Shown piece after piece: positions 34,931-42,773 of a DNA stretch of 64,000 nt. Each line of letters opens with the position of its first letter. Position 1 is the first letter of the stretch. Both the position numbers and the translations under genes were made by a program. Origin of the DNA: Pseudomonadota bacterium (GTDB lineage: Bacteria; Desulfobacterota; Binatia; Binatales; Binataceae); the NCBI GenBank assembly GCA_021324885.1, contig JAJPIF010000022.1:124001-188000 (forward strand). Direction: 5' to 3'. The notes under the pieces are model-generated. The model ran no database searches and was not told the origin of the DNA. It worked only from the letters and a program-made list of their open reading frames with translations.

Positions 34931-36040
34931 TTAGGAGGAAGCGATCAGGCCGTAAATGCGCCCTGCATTCCCGCAAATCATCGCGCGGCGATCCGCTTCG
35001 GGCAGTTTGCCGAAATGTCGCTCGATCGCGTCGCGCGATTGCGGCCAGGTGGTGTCGGAATGGGGAAAATCCGAGGACCACATGATGTTACCTGATCCGA
35101 TCAGATCGTAGGTGCGGATTCCAGCAAGGTCCTCTTCGAAAGTGGCGAGCACCTGGCGCCGGAACACCTCCGAGGGCTTCTCCCTAAGCGTCGTGCCCGC
35201 CCACGCCCCCTGCTTTTCCATCACGTGATCCATCCGCTCAAGAAAGTAGGCGAGCCATCCGATACCCCCTTCCGCCACCACTACTTTGAGGTTCGGATGG
35301 CGGCTGAGGGTGCCGCTGTAGATCAGCATCGCCACGGTTTCAGAAATCGTCATCGGCGTCAGGCAGACAAAGGCCTCGAGTTGGCCCGGCGCCGGTTTGG
35401 CGAGGGTCAGCGCGCCGCGCTTGACCATCGAACCGCCGCCGATATGGATACTGACCGGACGCTTTTGTTCCGCCGCGGCGGCCCAGAAACGATCGTAGAC
35501 GGGATCCGTGATGGGAAAATCCGCCCCGTCCAGTCCGATGAAAAGGCCGCGCAGGCCCATCGAGGCGGTGCGCTCCGCCTCGCGCACTGCCTCGTCGGCA
35601 TCGTGAATCGGCACGATCGCCTGTCCGATGAACCGCTGCGGCGACACCGCACAGAACTCAGCCATCCAATCGTTGTAGGCGCGGATCAGGATAGTGCGCA
35701 GCTCGGGATCGTGCGCGCCCATCGCCCCGTCGCCATACAGCACCTGCGCGTCGATTCCGTCACGATCCATGTCGGCCAGCCGCGCCTTCGGATCGTAGGC
35801 GCCGGGCATCATCTCAGAGAACCGGATGACCTTGCGTGCCAGTTCCTCGGGCCTGCGCCCGGCGGCCGCGGCCAGGATGGTGATCGGGCTGGGCTTGCCG
35901 TTGTCGATCACCCAGGCGTCATATCCCTGCATCTGCACCACGCGCGGAGCGCGTTCCTTGTATTTGGCGGGGACGCGCGACACATAGAGATCGGGGGTTG
36001 CATTGACGTGAGAGTCGGCGTCGATGATCCGATACTGCAT
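34931..36040 (-). CDS. Amidohydrolase-family metal-dependent hydrolase (PF04909 type)
   Basis: A 369-residue TIM-barrel hydrolase/decarboxylase. The N-terminal IDADSHVNATPDLY has the Asp-x-Asp-x-His metal site. VVVAEGGIGWL and MWSSDFPHSDTTWP near the C-terminus are typical of the family (His and the final metal-binding Asp). The start at ATG 36040 follows GCGGAG; a longer frame runs into the upstream gene but is not supported. The upstream paralogue ends 22 nt before, so the two are a tandem operon. Possible roles are decarboxylation or hydrolysis of a ring-derived acid. Confidence 0.85.
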   Translation of the reverse strand: MQYRIIDADSHVNATPDLYVSRVPAKYKERAPRVVQMQGYDAWVIDNGKPSPITILAAAAGRRPEELARKVIRFSEMMPGAYDPKARLADMDRDGIDAQVLYGDGAMGAHDPELRTILIRAYNDWMAEFCAVSPQRFIGQAIVPIHDADEAVREAERTASMGLRGLFIGLDGADFPITDPVYDRFWAAAAEQKRPVSIHIGGGSMVKRGALTLAKPAPGQLEAFVCLTPMTISETVAMLIYSGTLSRHPNLKVVVAEGGIGWLAYFLERMDHVMEKQGAWAGTTLREKPSEVFRRQVLATFEEDLAGIRTYDLIGSGNIMWSSDFPHSDTTWPQSRDAIERHFGKLPEADRRAMICGNAGRIYGLIASS

Positions 36041-36062
36041 TGGGCTGTACTCCGCCGCCTGC

Positions 36063-37193
36063 TCAGGGTTCGATCGGCAAGCCGTAGAACTCGATCGCGT
36101 TGGTGCGGCCGATTCGTTTCTGATCCTCAAGCGGTACGTTGTCAAACTGTGCTGCGAGCACGTCGGCTGAATTGGGCCAGGCGCCGTCGAAATGGGGATA
36201 GTCGGAACCCCACATCAGGTTTCTTATGCCGATGATATAACGGCAGAAGATCGCGGTCCGATCGTGCATGAACGAGCATCCGACGTGCTGACGGAATATT
36301 TCGCTGGGTTTGCGTCCCGAGGTGATGCCGTTGAACGAACCGGCCCATCCCTGGTCGCGCGCGAAGCGGTCGTCCGCCCGCTCCAGCATCGCCGCCGCCC
36401 AGGCCGCGTCGTTCTCCACCGAGGCAACTTTGAGGCCCGGATGGCGATCGAAGACACCGGAGAAAATCATCGAGGTGATCGCGTACATTGTCGGAGTGAA
36501 GGCGAGCGAGAAATCCGCCAATGCATTGCCTGTATAAAGGAAGCTTTTTTTGCTGGCGGCGACATGCAAGCTGAGCGGCAGGCGGTTGGTTTCCGCCGCG
36601 GACCACAACGGTTCCCAATGCGGCCGGTCGTAGCCGCTGCCTTCCTCCTGCTGAATACTGATCATGGCGCCGCGCAGGCCCAATTTGGCCGCGCGTTCAA
36701 GTTCCGCGACACCGTTCTCGATCGGGTCCGTCGGCACCATCGCGATCCCGAACAGACGGCGCGGCGCCGCCGCGCAATACTCGGCCAGCCAGTCGTTGAA
36801 TGCCCGCAGGATCGCGTACTGGAAATCGAGGTCTTTAATCGTGAACATCTGGAGGCCGAAACTGGTGTACAGCAGTTCGGCTTCAACCCCTTCGGCGTCC
36901 ATCTCCCTCTGCCGCGCGGCGGGATCGTAGCCGCCCGCAACCACGTCGGAGTAATGGCCGTAAAAGTTAAACTCCCGCGACTGCGCGCCCCCGTACTTGC
37001 CCCTGGTCGCAACCAGACCGACCCCCTGGCGGGCTTCGCCGGCGATTTCGGGAGTCAGATAGAAGTCGGTTTTTTGGCCATAGACCAGCCGCGGCGCGCG
37101 ATCCCGGTATTGGCGGTCAAGCCGCTTGAGCCAAAGGTCGGGCGGTTCGACGACATGCGAATCAGCCGACACGAGCTTAAACGGCAAAGCCAT
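36063..37193 (-). CDS. Amidohydrolase-family metal-dependent hydrolase, paralogue
   Basis: 376 residues, related to the gene that follows it. The N-terminal LVSADSHVVEPPDLW has Ser-Ala-Asp-Ser-His in place of the Asp-x-Asp-x-His of its neighbour, so the first metal ligand appears missing or shifted. LMWGSDYPHFDGAWP near the C-terminus retains the final metal Asp and His. GGAGGGG precedes the ATG at 37193. The two proteins may form a heteromer or act in sequence. The family includes 2-amino-3-carboxymuconate-semialdehyde decarboxylase-like enzymes; the substrate here is unknown. Confidence 0.82.
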   Translation of the reverse strand: MALPFKLVSADSHVVEPPDLWLKRLDRQYRDRAPRLVYGQKTDFYLTPEIAGEARQGVGLVATRGKYGGAQSREFNFYGHYSDVVAGGYDPAARQREMDAEGVEAELLYTSFGLQMFTIKDLDFQYAILRAFNDWLAEYCAAAPRRLFGIAMVPTDPIENGVAELERAAKLGLRGAMISIQQEEGSGYDRPHWEPLWSAAETNRLPLSLHVAASKKSFLYTGNALADFSLAFTPTMYAITSMIFSGVFDRHPGLKVASVENDAAWAAAMLERADDRFARDQGWAGSFNGITSGRKPSEIFRQHVGCSFMHDRTAIFCRYIIGIRNLMWGSDYPHFDGAWPNSADVLAAQFDNVPLEDQKRIGRTNAIEFYGLPIEP

Positions 37194-37754
37194 CGAACGC
37201 CCCTCCTGGCGATAAAACTCGAGCCCGTCCGGTCATTAGAGGGTTCGGCGCCGGCCGAGCGCTCGAAGCGTAGCGCAGACCTGGGCGAATAACAAACAGT
37301 CTTGACGGACCGCGAATTAAAGCGGTACAAGGTGGCCATTTGCGAAGGGGTTAGCCGGGGTTTTGCAGCAGGCGCAGGGGTCAGTCTCGGTCGGTCAGTA
37401 AACCCAACAGTGGGAAACGCGAGCCTCGTATGAGGAGGAGAATGCGCGACAAACCCGTGGCGCAGCTGATGGGAGCCACAGTGGCCACAGTGGCGTCGCT
37501 CCTGGAGCGGGGTTACGGCGAATCTGGGCGCGATCGATGTCGCCCAGAGGGCGCGCATCTGCCGCGGTGAGCAGCGCCATCATTTTCCCGACAAACACAC
37601 GCTGTTGGCGGAAACAGTGGCGCATCTGTTTGAGCTGCGCCTGATGCAAAGTCCGCTTGCAGCCCGTTCCTGCGCCACCTGATCACCTGGCCGAAGCCGG
37701 CGCCCGCGGCTGACCGGGCTGGAAATGCTTTGACGGATGTAGTTGAACTGCGCC
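37194..37754. other. Intergenic region without a convincing gene
   Basis: 560 nt between the divergent amidohydrolase and DUF35-thiolase genes. Only short open frames are present. One at 37442 starts ATG behind AGGAGGAG but ends after about 42 codons. A second plus-strand frame (37500-37682) reads like protein (AIDVAQRARICRG, HTLLAETVAHLFELR) with no start. A tandem CCACAGTGG duplication lies near 37477-37495. It may be a decayed regulator gene plus promoters. Confidence 0.4.
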
Positions 37755-39449
37755 ATGAGCGAGCCGCGATTACCAGTTCCCGCGTTGCTTCCCGATACGG
37801 AAAATTTCTGGCGGGCCTGCCACGACGGACGTCTTGAAATAAACCGCTGTCAGCAATGCGGATGGTACATCCATCCATCGCGGCCGATCTGCTCGCGATG
37901 TCAAAGCCGAGATGTCAAGCCGCAGCAGTTAAGCGGCAAAGGCGTGGTTTTCAGCTACACGATCAATCACCAGCCGTGGATCCCGAACATGAAAGTGCCG
38001 TTCGTGATCGCGCTGGTGGAACTCGCCGAACAGCAGGGACTGCGCCTGACCACCAACGTAATCAACTGCCCCGTCGAGTCGGTCAGGATCGGGATGCCGG
38101 TCAAGGTCGTGTTTAAGCAGGTCAGCGACGAAGCCGGAATACCATTGTTCGAACCAGATCCCGATGGGCGGCATGAAGCGTCCGTGATGCCGACAGCCGC
38201 GGCTGCACCGCCGAAAATAACCACCACCGAATACCTATCCGCCCATCCATTGCGGCGTGTGCCCGAGGTGGATCGGCTGGAGCGCAAGGTATTCATATCC
38301 GGCGTGGGACAATCGGCCGTAGGGCGCCGGCTGCTGACGCGCGGCGACGTCGATCTGACGGCGGAAGCGGCAGTTGAAGCAATCGCCGATGCGGGATTGC
38401 GCATGGACGAAGTCGATGGTTTGGCGTGCTATCCAGGCGGCGGAGTGGGCGGCGGCGGCTTTGCCGGTCCGGGTGTTGCCGAGATGGCCGACGCGTTGGG
38501 CCTGTCGCTGTCATGGCATCTGGGTGCCGGCGAAGGTCCGGGACAATTGACTCCGGTCTATGCCGCCTGCCTGGCTGTCGCGGCCGGATTCTGCCGTCAT
38601 TGTCTCGTCTATCGGACGGTGAGCGAGGGCAGCGCACAGGCGCGGGCTGGCCGCGGGCGGGCAGGAATCGGCGCCGGCTCCCATGAAGTCAGCGGTCCGT
38701 TTGCATTCCTTCTGCCCTTCGGCGCGATGTCGGCTGGAAACTGGGTGGCGGTTTATGCCGCCCGCCACATGCATGAATATGGCACCCGCCGCGAGCATCT
38801 GGGTGCGATCGCGCTGGCCGGACGGCGTCACGCGGGGCTCAATCCCAAGGCAATCTACCGCGAGCCGCTCACGATGAACGATTACCTCAACGCCCGTATC
38901 GTGAGCTGGCCCTTCGGGCTGTTCGACTGCGATGTGCCGTGCGACGGCTCGACCGCCGTAATCGTTTCGCACATCGACACCGCTGGCGACCGCCCCAAGC
39001 CGCCAGTGCGGGTCAACGCGATCGGGACCGCGATGCGCTCGCGGCCCAACTGGGACCAGTGGGAAGACATCACCACCGGCCCGCAGCGCGACGCGGGCGC
39101 GCATCTATGGTCGCGCACTGATTTGAAGCCGTCCGACGTGGATACCGCACAACTCTACGACGGCTTCAGCTTCCTGACCCTGGTGTGGCTGGAAGCGCTG
39201 GGTTTCTGCAAAAAAGGCGAAGGCGGGCCATTCATGGAAAATGGGCGCATCGAACTTGGCGGCGCGCTGCCGATCAACACCTGGGGCGGACAGTTGTCGG
39301 GCGGCCGGCTGCACGGGTTTGGTTTTCTGGCCGAAGCGGTGCGGCAGGTGCGCCGCGAAGCGGGACCGCGCCAGGTGCCCGACTGCGAAGTGGCGGCAGT
39401 TGGCGTTGGCGGCGGAACCTATTGCGGCTGTATGCTGCTGACGCGCTGA
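37755..39449 (+). CDS. DUF35 Zn-ribbon/OB-fold protein fused to an Ltp-like thiolase domain
   Basis: A 564-residue fusion. The N-terminal 130 residues are a DUF35 acyl-CoA-associated module: Zn ribbon C32xxC35 and C46xxC49 (RCQQCGWYIH, CSRCQS), then an OB fold (GKGVVFSYTI). Residues 175-564 form a thiolase-superfamily domain (VFISGVGQSAVGRRL, AVEAIADAGL, QLYDGFSF, NTWGGQLSGGRLHG). Where a thiolase nucleophile Cys would sit, the sequence is GEGPGQLTPV, with no Cys. The usual arrangement is two separate proteins, as in the Ltp2-ChsH2 retro-aldolase or the BbsAB thiolase. A side-chain aldolase or lyase is therefore as likely as a thiolase. The start was set at ATG 37755. Confidence 0.85.
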   Translation: MSEPRLPVPALLPDTENFWRACHDGRLEINRCQQCGWYIHPSRPICSRCQSRDVKPQQLSGKGVVFSYTINHQPWIPNMKVPFVIALVELAEQQGLRLTTNVINCPVESVRIGMPVKVVFKQVSDEAGIPLFEPDPDGRHEASVMPTAAAAPPKITTTEYLSAHPLRRVPEVDRLERKVFISGVGQSAVGRRLLTRGDVDLTAEAAVEAIADAGLRMDEVDGLACYPGGGVGGGGFAGPGVAEMADALGLSLSWHLGAGEGPGQLTPVYAACLAVAAGFCRHCLVYRTVSEGSAQARAGRGRAGIGAGSHEVSGPFAFLLPFGAMSAGNWVAVYAARHMHEYGTRREHLGAIALAGRRHAGLNPKAIYREPLTMNDYLNARIVSWPFGLFDCDVPCDGSTAVIVSHIDTAGDRPKPPVRVNAIGTAMRSRPNWDQWEDITTGPQRDAGAHLWSRTDLKPSDVDTAQLYDGFSFLTLVWLEALGFCKKGEGGPFMENGRIELGGALPINTWGGQLSGGRLHGFGFLAEAVRQVRREAGPRQVPDCEVAAVGVGGGTYCGCMLLTR

Positions 39450-39526
39450 CGCAATCAGCGACGGAGACCGCTTGAAATTTGGTGTGCGCCATCCAATCCG
39501 TCTGACGCAGGTGCTGGCGGACAATG

Positions 39527-40180
39527 CTAAACGTTCAGCGCCGGCGCCCGGCGTGCCTGCTTGACGGCCAATGACTTCAGTTCTTCGTAGCGGAAGCAGG
39601 TCACCAGGTGATCGTTGACCATCCCGACCGCCTGCATAAAGGCGTAGCAGATGGTCGAGCCGACAAAGCTGAACCCGCGCTTGCGCAGGTCCTTGCTCAT
39701 CGCGTCTGACTCCGGCGTCTGCGCGGGCACGTCCTTCATCGTGCGGCGTAGATTGACAATTGGGCTACCCGCGACGAAGCGCCAGATGTAGGCATCGAAA
39801 CTACCGAATTCAGCCTGCACCCCGAGGAAGGCCTGGGCGTTCCTAACCGCCGACTCAATCTTGAGCCGGTTACGAATCAGTCCAGGATCCTTGAGCAGAG
39901 CCTTTAGCTTGCGGGGCTTAAAGGCCGACACCTCAACGGGGTTAAAGCCGGCGAAAGCTGCGCGATAATTGGCGCGCTTTCGGAGCACGGTTTCCCAGCT
40001 AAGTCCTGCCTGCGCCCCCTCGAGGCAGAGGAACTCGAACAGCGCGCGGTCATCGTGCAATGGCACTCCCCATTCCTCGTCATGATAGCGGACCATCAGG
40101 TCGCCTGTCGCCCATCCGCATCGTGTCGGTTCCCGGTCAGGCAGTTTGTTGTTTAATACCTTACTTTTCAGGTCCGCCAT
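39527..40180 (-). CDS. tag: DNA-3-methyladenine glycosylase I
   Basis: A 217-residue base-excision repair enzyme that removes 3-methyladenine. The N-terminal RCGWATGD, then YHDEEWGVPLHDD, is diagnostic; the Zn site is formed by this Cys and His plus the C-terminal H-x3-C in DHLVTCF. The aromatic/Glu base-binding pocket lies in LCLEGAQAGLSW. The length is about 25 residues longer than E. coli Tag, from an N-terminal extension that may be non-coding. It is divergent from def. Confidence 0.95.
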   Translation of the reverse strand: MADLKSKVLNNKLPDREPTRCGWATGDLMVRYHDEEWGVPLHDDRALFEFLCLEGAQAGLSWETVLRKRANYRAAFAGFNPVEVSAFKPRKLKALLKDPGLIRNRLKIESAVRNAQAFLGVQAEFGSFDAYIWRFVAGSPIVNLRRTMKDVPAQTPESDAMSKDLRKRGFSFVGSTICYAFMQAVGMVNDHLVTCFRYEELKSLAVKQARRAPALNV

Positions 40181-40256
40181 CGGTCTGGTAAAATTGCCTT
40201 TAACGGTGTGACGTCAATCGCGTTTCATCGGGCCCGACGGTTAAGAATAATCGCCA

Positions 40257-40799
40257 ATGGCGTTGCTTAGAATACGTACCTATCCTGACCCTGTGCTGAA
40301 AGAGCCAGCCAGGGAGGTCAGGAATATCGACGGTCGCATCAACGCGCTGGTCGAGAGCATGGTTCAAACCATGTACGCCGCGCCGGGCATCGGTCTGGCC
40401 GCTCCTCAGGTTGGTGAGTCCAACCGCCTGGTGGTAATAGATACAGATCACCAGGACCCCGGCAAACACCTGCTGAAGCTGGTTAATCCACAAATTATTG
40501 AGCGCGAAGGTTCGATTATTTGGGAAGAAGGCTGCCTTTCGGTGATCGATTACAACGCCGACGTAAGGCGATCGGCCAAGGTGCTGGTGCGCGCTTACAC
40601 GCCCGAACAGAAGGAAATCGAAATCGAAGCGGACAACCTGTTAGCCGTTGTCCTGCAGCATGAAATCGATCATCTTGACGGCAAGCTCTTCATCGACCGC
40701 ATCAGTCGGATCAAGCGCGAACTTTACCGGCGCAAACTCCAGAAAGCCTTGAAGGAGGGCAAGACCGATGGAGAGCGGCCCTCCAGCGCCCGCCTCTGA
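40257..40799 (+). CDS. def: Peptide deformylase
   Basis: Removes the formyl group from nascent N-terminal Met, as an Fe/Zn metalloprotease at the ribosome. 180 residues. Motif I is GIGLAAPQVG, motif II EEGCLSV (Cys ligand), and motif III QHEIDHLDG (two His ligands and the catalytic Glu); all are intact. AATAAT (40246-40251) ends 5 nt before the ATG, a possible -10. It overlaps the downstream fmt by 32 nt, the usual def-fmt operon. Confidence 0.96.
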   Translation: MALLRIRTYPDPVLKEPAREVRNIDGRINALVESMVQTMYAAPGIGLAAPQVGESNRLVVIDTDHQDPGKHLLKLVNPQIIEREGSIIWEEGCLSVIDYNADVRRSAKVLVRAYTPEQKEIEIEADNLLAVVLQHEIDHLDGKLFIDRISRIKRELYRRKLQKALKEGKTDGERPSSARL

Positions 40800-41751
40800 T
40801 AAGCATCTTTCCATCGTCTTCATGGGCACGCCCGCGCTGGCGGCCCATATCCTCAAGCGCCTGCTCGAAGCCAGGGACGCGCCCGTCCGCGTCGTAGCTG
40901 TAGTCACGCGTCCGGACCAGCCTCGCGGCAGGGGGCTGAAGCTGCACCCGTGCGAAGTCGCAGAAGTTGCAGCCGGACATGGACTTCCTGTCTTGAAGCC
41001 GGCAAAAATTCGCACTGCGCAATTTCTGGAGCAACTCAAGTCCTACAAGCCGGACGTGCTGGTGGTCGCGGCTTATGGAAGAATCCTGCCCGCGGCGGTA
41101 CTCGAAACGCCGGCGCTGATGCCGATCAACGTGCATGCGTCGTTGCTCCCGCGCCATCGCGGCGCCGCTCCGATCCAGGGCGCCCTGCTTGCCGGGGATA
41201 AAATCACCGGCGTCACGATCATGCGGATGGTCGAGCGGATGGACGCCGGTCCGATGCTGCTCCAGCAAAAGACGCCGATCGCGCCGGATGAGACCCAGGC
41301 GACCTTGACCAATAAGCTGGCGGAACTCGGCGCGCAGGCCCTGCTCGAAGCACTCGGCGCCCTGGCGCGCGGACAATTGCGGGAAACTCCGCAGGATGAG
41401 AGCCGCGCCACCTACACCAGCCCGGTGAAAAAGCAGGACGCGCTCATCGACTGGAATCTGCCGGCCGAGCAGATCGAACGGATGGTTCGCGCGTACGATC
41501 CGTGGCCGGTGGCGTTTACCTATTGCAATGGCGAGGAGTTGCGAATCTACCGCGCCGCGGTGATCCCCGATAGCGGAAGTGCGCAGCCGGGGACGATCGT
41601 GGAGTTGAAAGGATCATTTGTCGTGCAATGTGGCGCCGCCAGACTGCGTCTGCTGGAAGTGCAGGGCGCGGGCCGCAAACGCATGAAGGCCGAAGACTTC
41701 GCCCGCGGCCGCCGCCTGAAGCTCGGCGATTTGCTGGGTGGTGTTAGCTGA
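40768..41751 (+). CDS. fmt: Methionyl-tRNA formyltransferase
   Basis: Formylates initiator Met-tRNA using 10-formyl-THF. 327 residues. IVFMGTPALAAHIL at the N-terminus starts the hydrolase-like domain. NVHASLLPRHRGAAPIQ carries the catalytic Asn-His and the SLLP loop, and ERMDAGPML supplies the catalytic Asp. The C-terminal domain (about 210-327) binds tRNA. It overlaps def by 32 nt, and GGAGGG lies just ahead of the ATG. Confidence 0.96.
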   Translation: MESGPPAPASDKHLSIVFMGTPALAAHILKRLLEARDAPVRVVAVVTRPDQPRGRGLKLHPCEVAEVAAGHGLPVLKPAKIRTAQFLEQLKSYKPDVLVVAAYGRILPAAVLETPALMPINVHASLLPRHRGAAPIQGALLAGDKITGVTIMRMVERMDAGPMLLQQKTPIAPDETQATLTNKLAELGAQALLEALGALARGQLRETPQDESRATYTSPVKKQDALIDWNLPAEQIERMVRAYDPWPVAFTYCNGEELRIYRAAVIPDSGSAQPGTIVELKGSFVVQCGAARLRLLEVQGAGRKRMKAEDFARGRRLKLGDLLGGVS

Positions 41752-41776
41752 GGCTTGTGCTTTTCGGACCCAAAGC

Positions 41777-42349
41777 CTACACCAGCGCGTGCTCGACGGT
41801 GAACAGGATCGCCAGCGCCATCAGGATTATCCCGGCCAGGCGTTCAGCGCCCTTCTCGTAGCGCTGGCCCAATCTTGCGCCGAACTCCAGGCCGATCAGA
41901 GTAAACGCGGTGGTGCTGATCGACAGTGTGATTAGCAGCGGTATGAACGGGATTGGCACTCCGGGAAGCGCGAAACCCACGCCCAGCGAGTCCAGACTGA
42001 TGGACAGGGATGTCAGCAGCAGGCCGGCGCCGCGGGTGGCGTCGAATTTTTTCTCAACGTCGTCGTGAATGGAACCCCAGAACATCAAAAAACCGACTAC
42101 GGCGAGGAGCGCGAATCCGCCATAAGCGGCGACGTCGCCAATCGTTCTTACCGCGCTGATTCCGATGGCGTAACCAACTATCTGCATCAGGATCTCGGAG
42201 GTGGCGAACGCCACTCCGACGCGCAAGCTGGCGTCCCAGGCCAGGCGTGCCACGCCTACTCCCACCGACACCGCCAGCACATCGAGTCCCACGGCAACCG
42301 CAACCGCGATCACCTTGGCCGCCATCGTGGCTTTGGAATACAGACTCAT
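41777..42349 (-). CDS. MntP-like manganese efflux pump
   Basis: A 190-residue inner-membrane protein with six hydrophobic segments arranged as two DUF204 repeats. The conserved intramembrane Asp motifs are VGLDVLAVSVG in the first repeat and ISLDSLGVGF in the second. In E. coli, MntP exports Mn(II) and is preceded by a yybP-ykoY riboswitch; no such element is recognised here. The start is divergent from the cobalamin riboswitch. Six segments and the Asp pair fit MntP, but the metal is inferred. Confidence 0.82.
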   Translation of the reverse strand: MSLYSKATMAAKVIAVAVAVGLDVLAVSVGVGVARLAWDASLRVGVAFATSEILMQIVGYAIGISAVRTIGDVAAYGGFALLAVVGFLMFWGSIHDDVEKKFDATRGAGLLLTSLSISLDSLGVGFALPGVPIPFIPLLITLSISTTAFTLIGLEFGARLGQRYEKGAERLAGIILMALAILFTVEHALV

Positions 42350-42462
42350 AACCGCGCCATCGTATCACGGAGCAACATTCGAAAAATGGCCGATTTTCAA
42401 CTCCTTTCTGCTTTCCCTTCCTTTCAGGTTGCGGTTTTTTCCGGAAGCTGCCGGACGGCTGT

Positions 42463-42643
42463 ACGGTTGGTGCGATTGACTAAAAGCGCGTCAGCTACTA
42501 CCAATTACCCCACTCGGTGATCGGGAAGCCGGTGCGAATCCGGCGCTGCCCCGCAACTGTCAGGGGGAACGAAGGCCCATCATGCCACCGTAGTCACGGG
42601 AAGGCGGGCTGGAGGATGAACCCCAAGCCAGGAAACCGGCCGA
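42463..42643 (+). ncRNA. Cobalamin (AdoCbl) riboswitch
   Basis: The conserved core is seen directly: GGGAAGCCGGTGCGAATCCG, the GCGCTGCCCCGCAACTGT block, then ACGGGAAGG further on, and the B12 box AAGCCAGGAAACCGGCC at 42625-42641. Element order and spacing match class I cobalamin riboswitches. It lies upstream of the BtuB-like receptor, whose synthesis should be reduced when cobalamin is plentiful. The outer boundaries are approximate. Confidence 0.93.
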
Positions 42644-42649
42644 GTAAAC

Positions 42650-42682
42650 GAGCCGCATGGTCTTCCGCGGGGAAGACGGCTC
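42650..42682 (+). promoter_or_regulatory. Hairpin just after the riboswitch, candidate expression platform
   Basis: GAGCC (42650-42654) pairs with GGCTC (42678-42682), and GTCTTCC (42660-42666) with GGAAGAC (42671-42677), with a 5-nt bulge on one side. Overlapping this, CTCAGAACCC (42680-42689) can pair with GGGTCTGAG (42713-42721). The two helices share CTC 42680-42682 and so cannot both form fully. Confidence 0.5.
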
Positions 42683-42773
42683 AGAACCCGCTTCGGCTTT
42701 TCTTCCAACAGAGGGTCTGAGTCTCGCCCGTGGATCCGGCGGCATTAGCCCCAGGTCTACGAGGTGGAGATCG

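Noticed and set aside
36192-37292. 366-codon plus-strand frame opposite the amidohydrolase
   Set aside because: Antisense shadow; it ends in low-complexity text and lacks a ribosome site.
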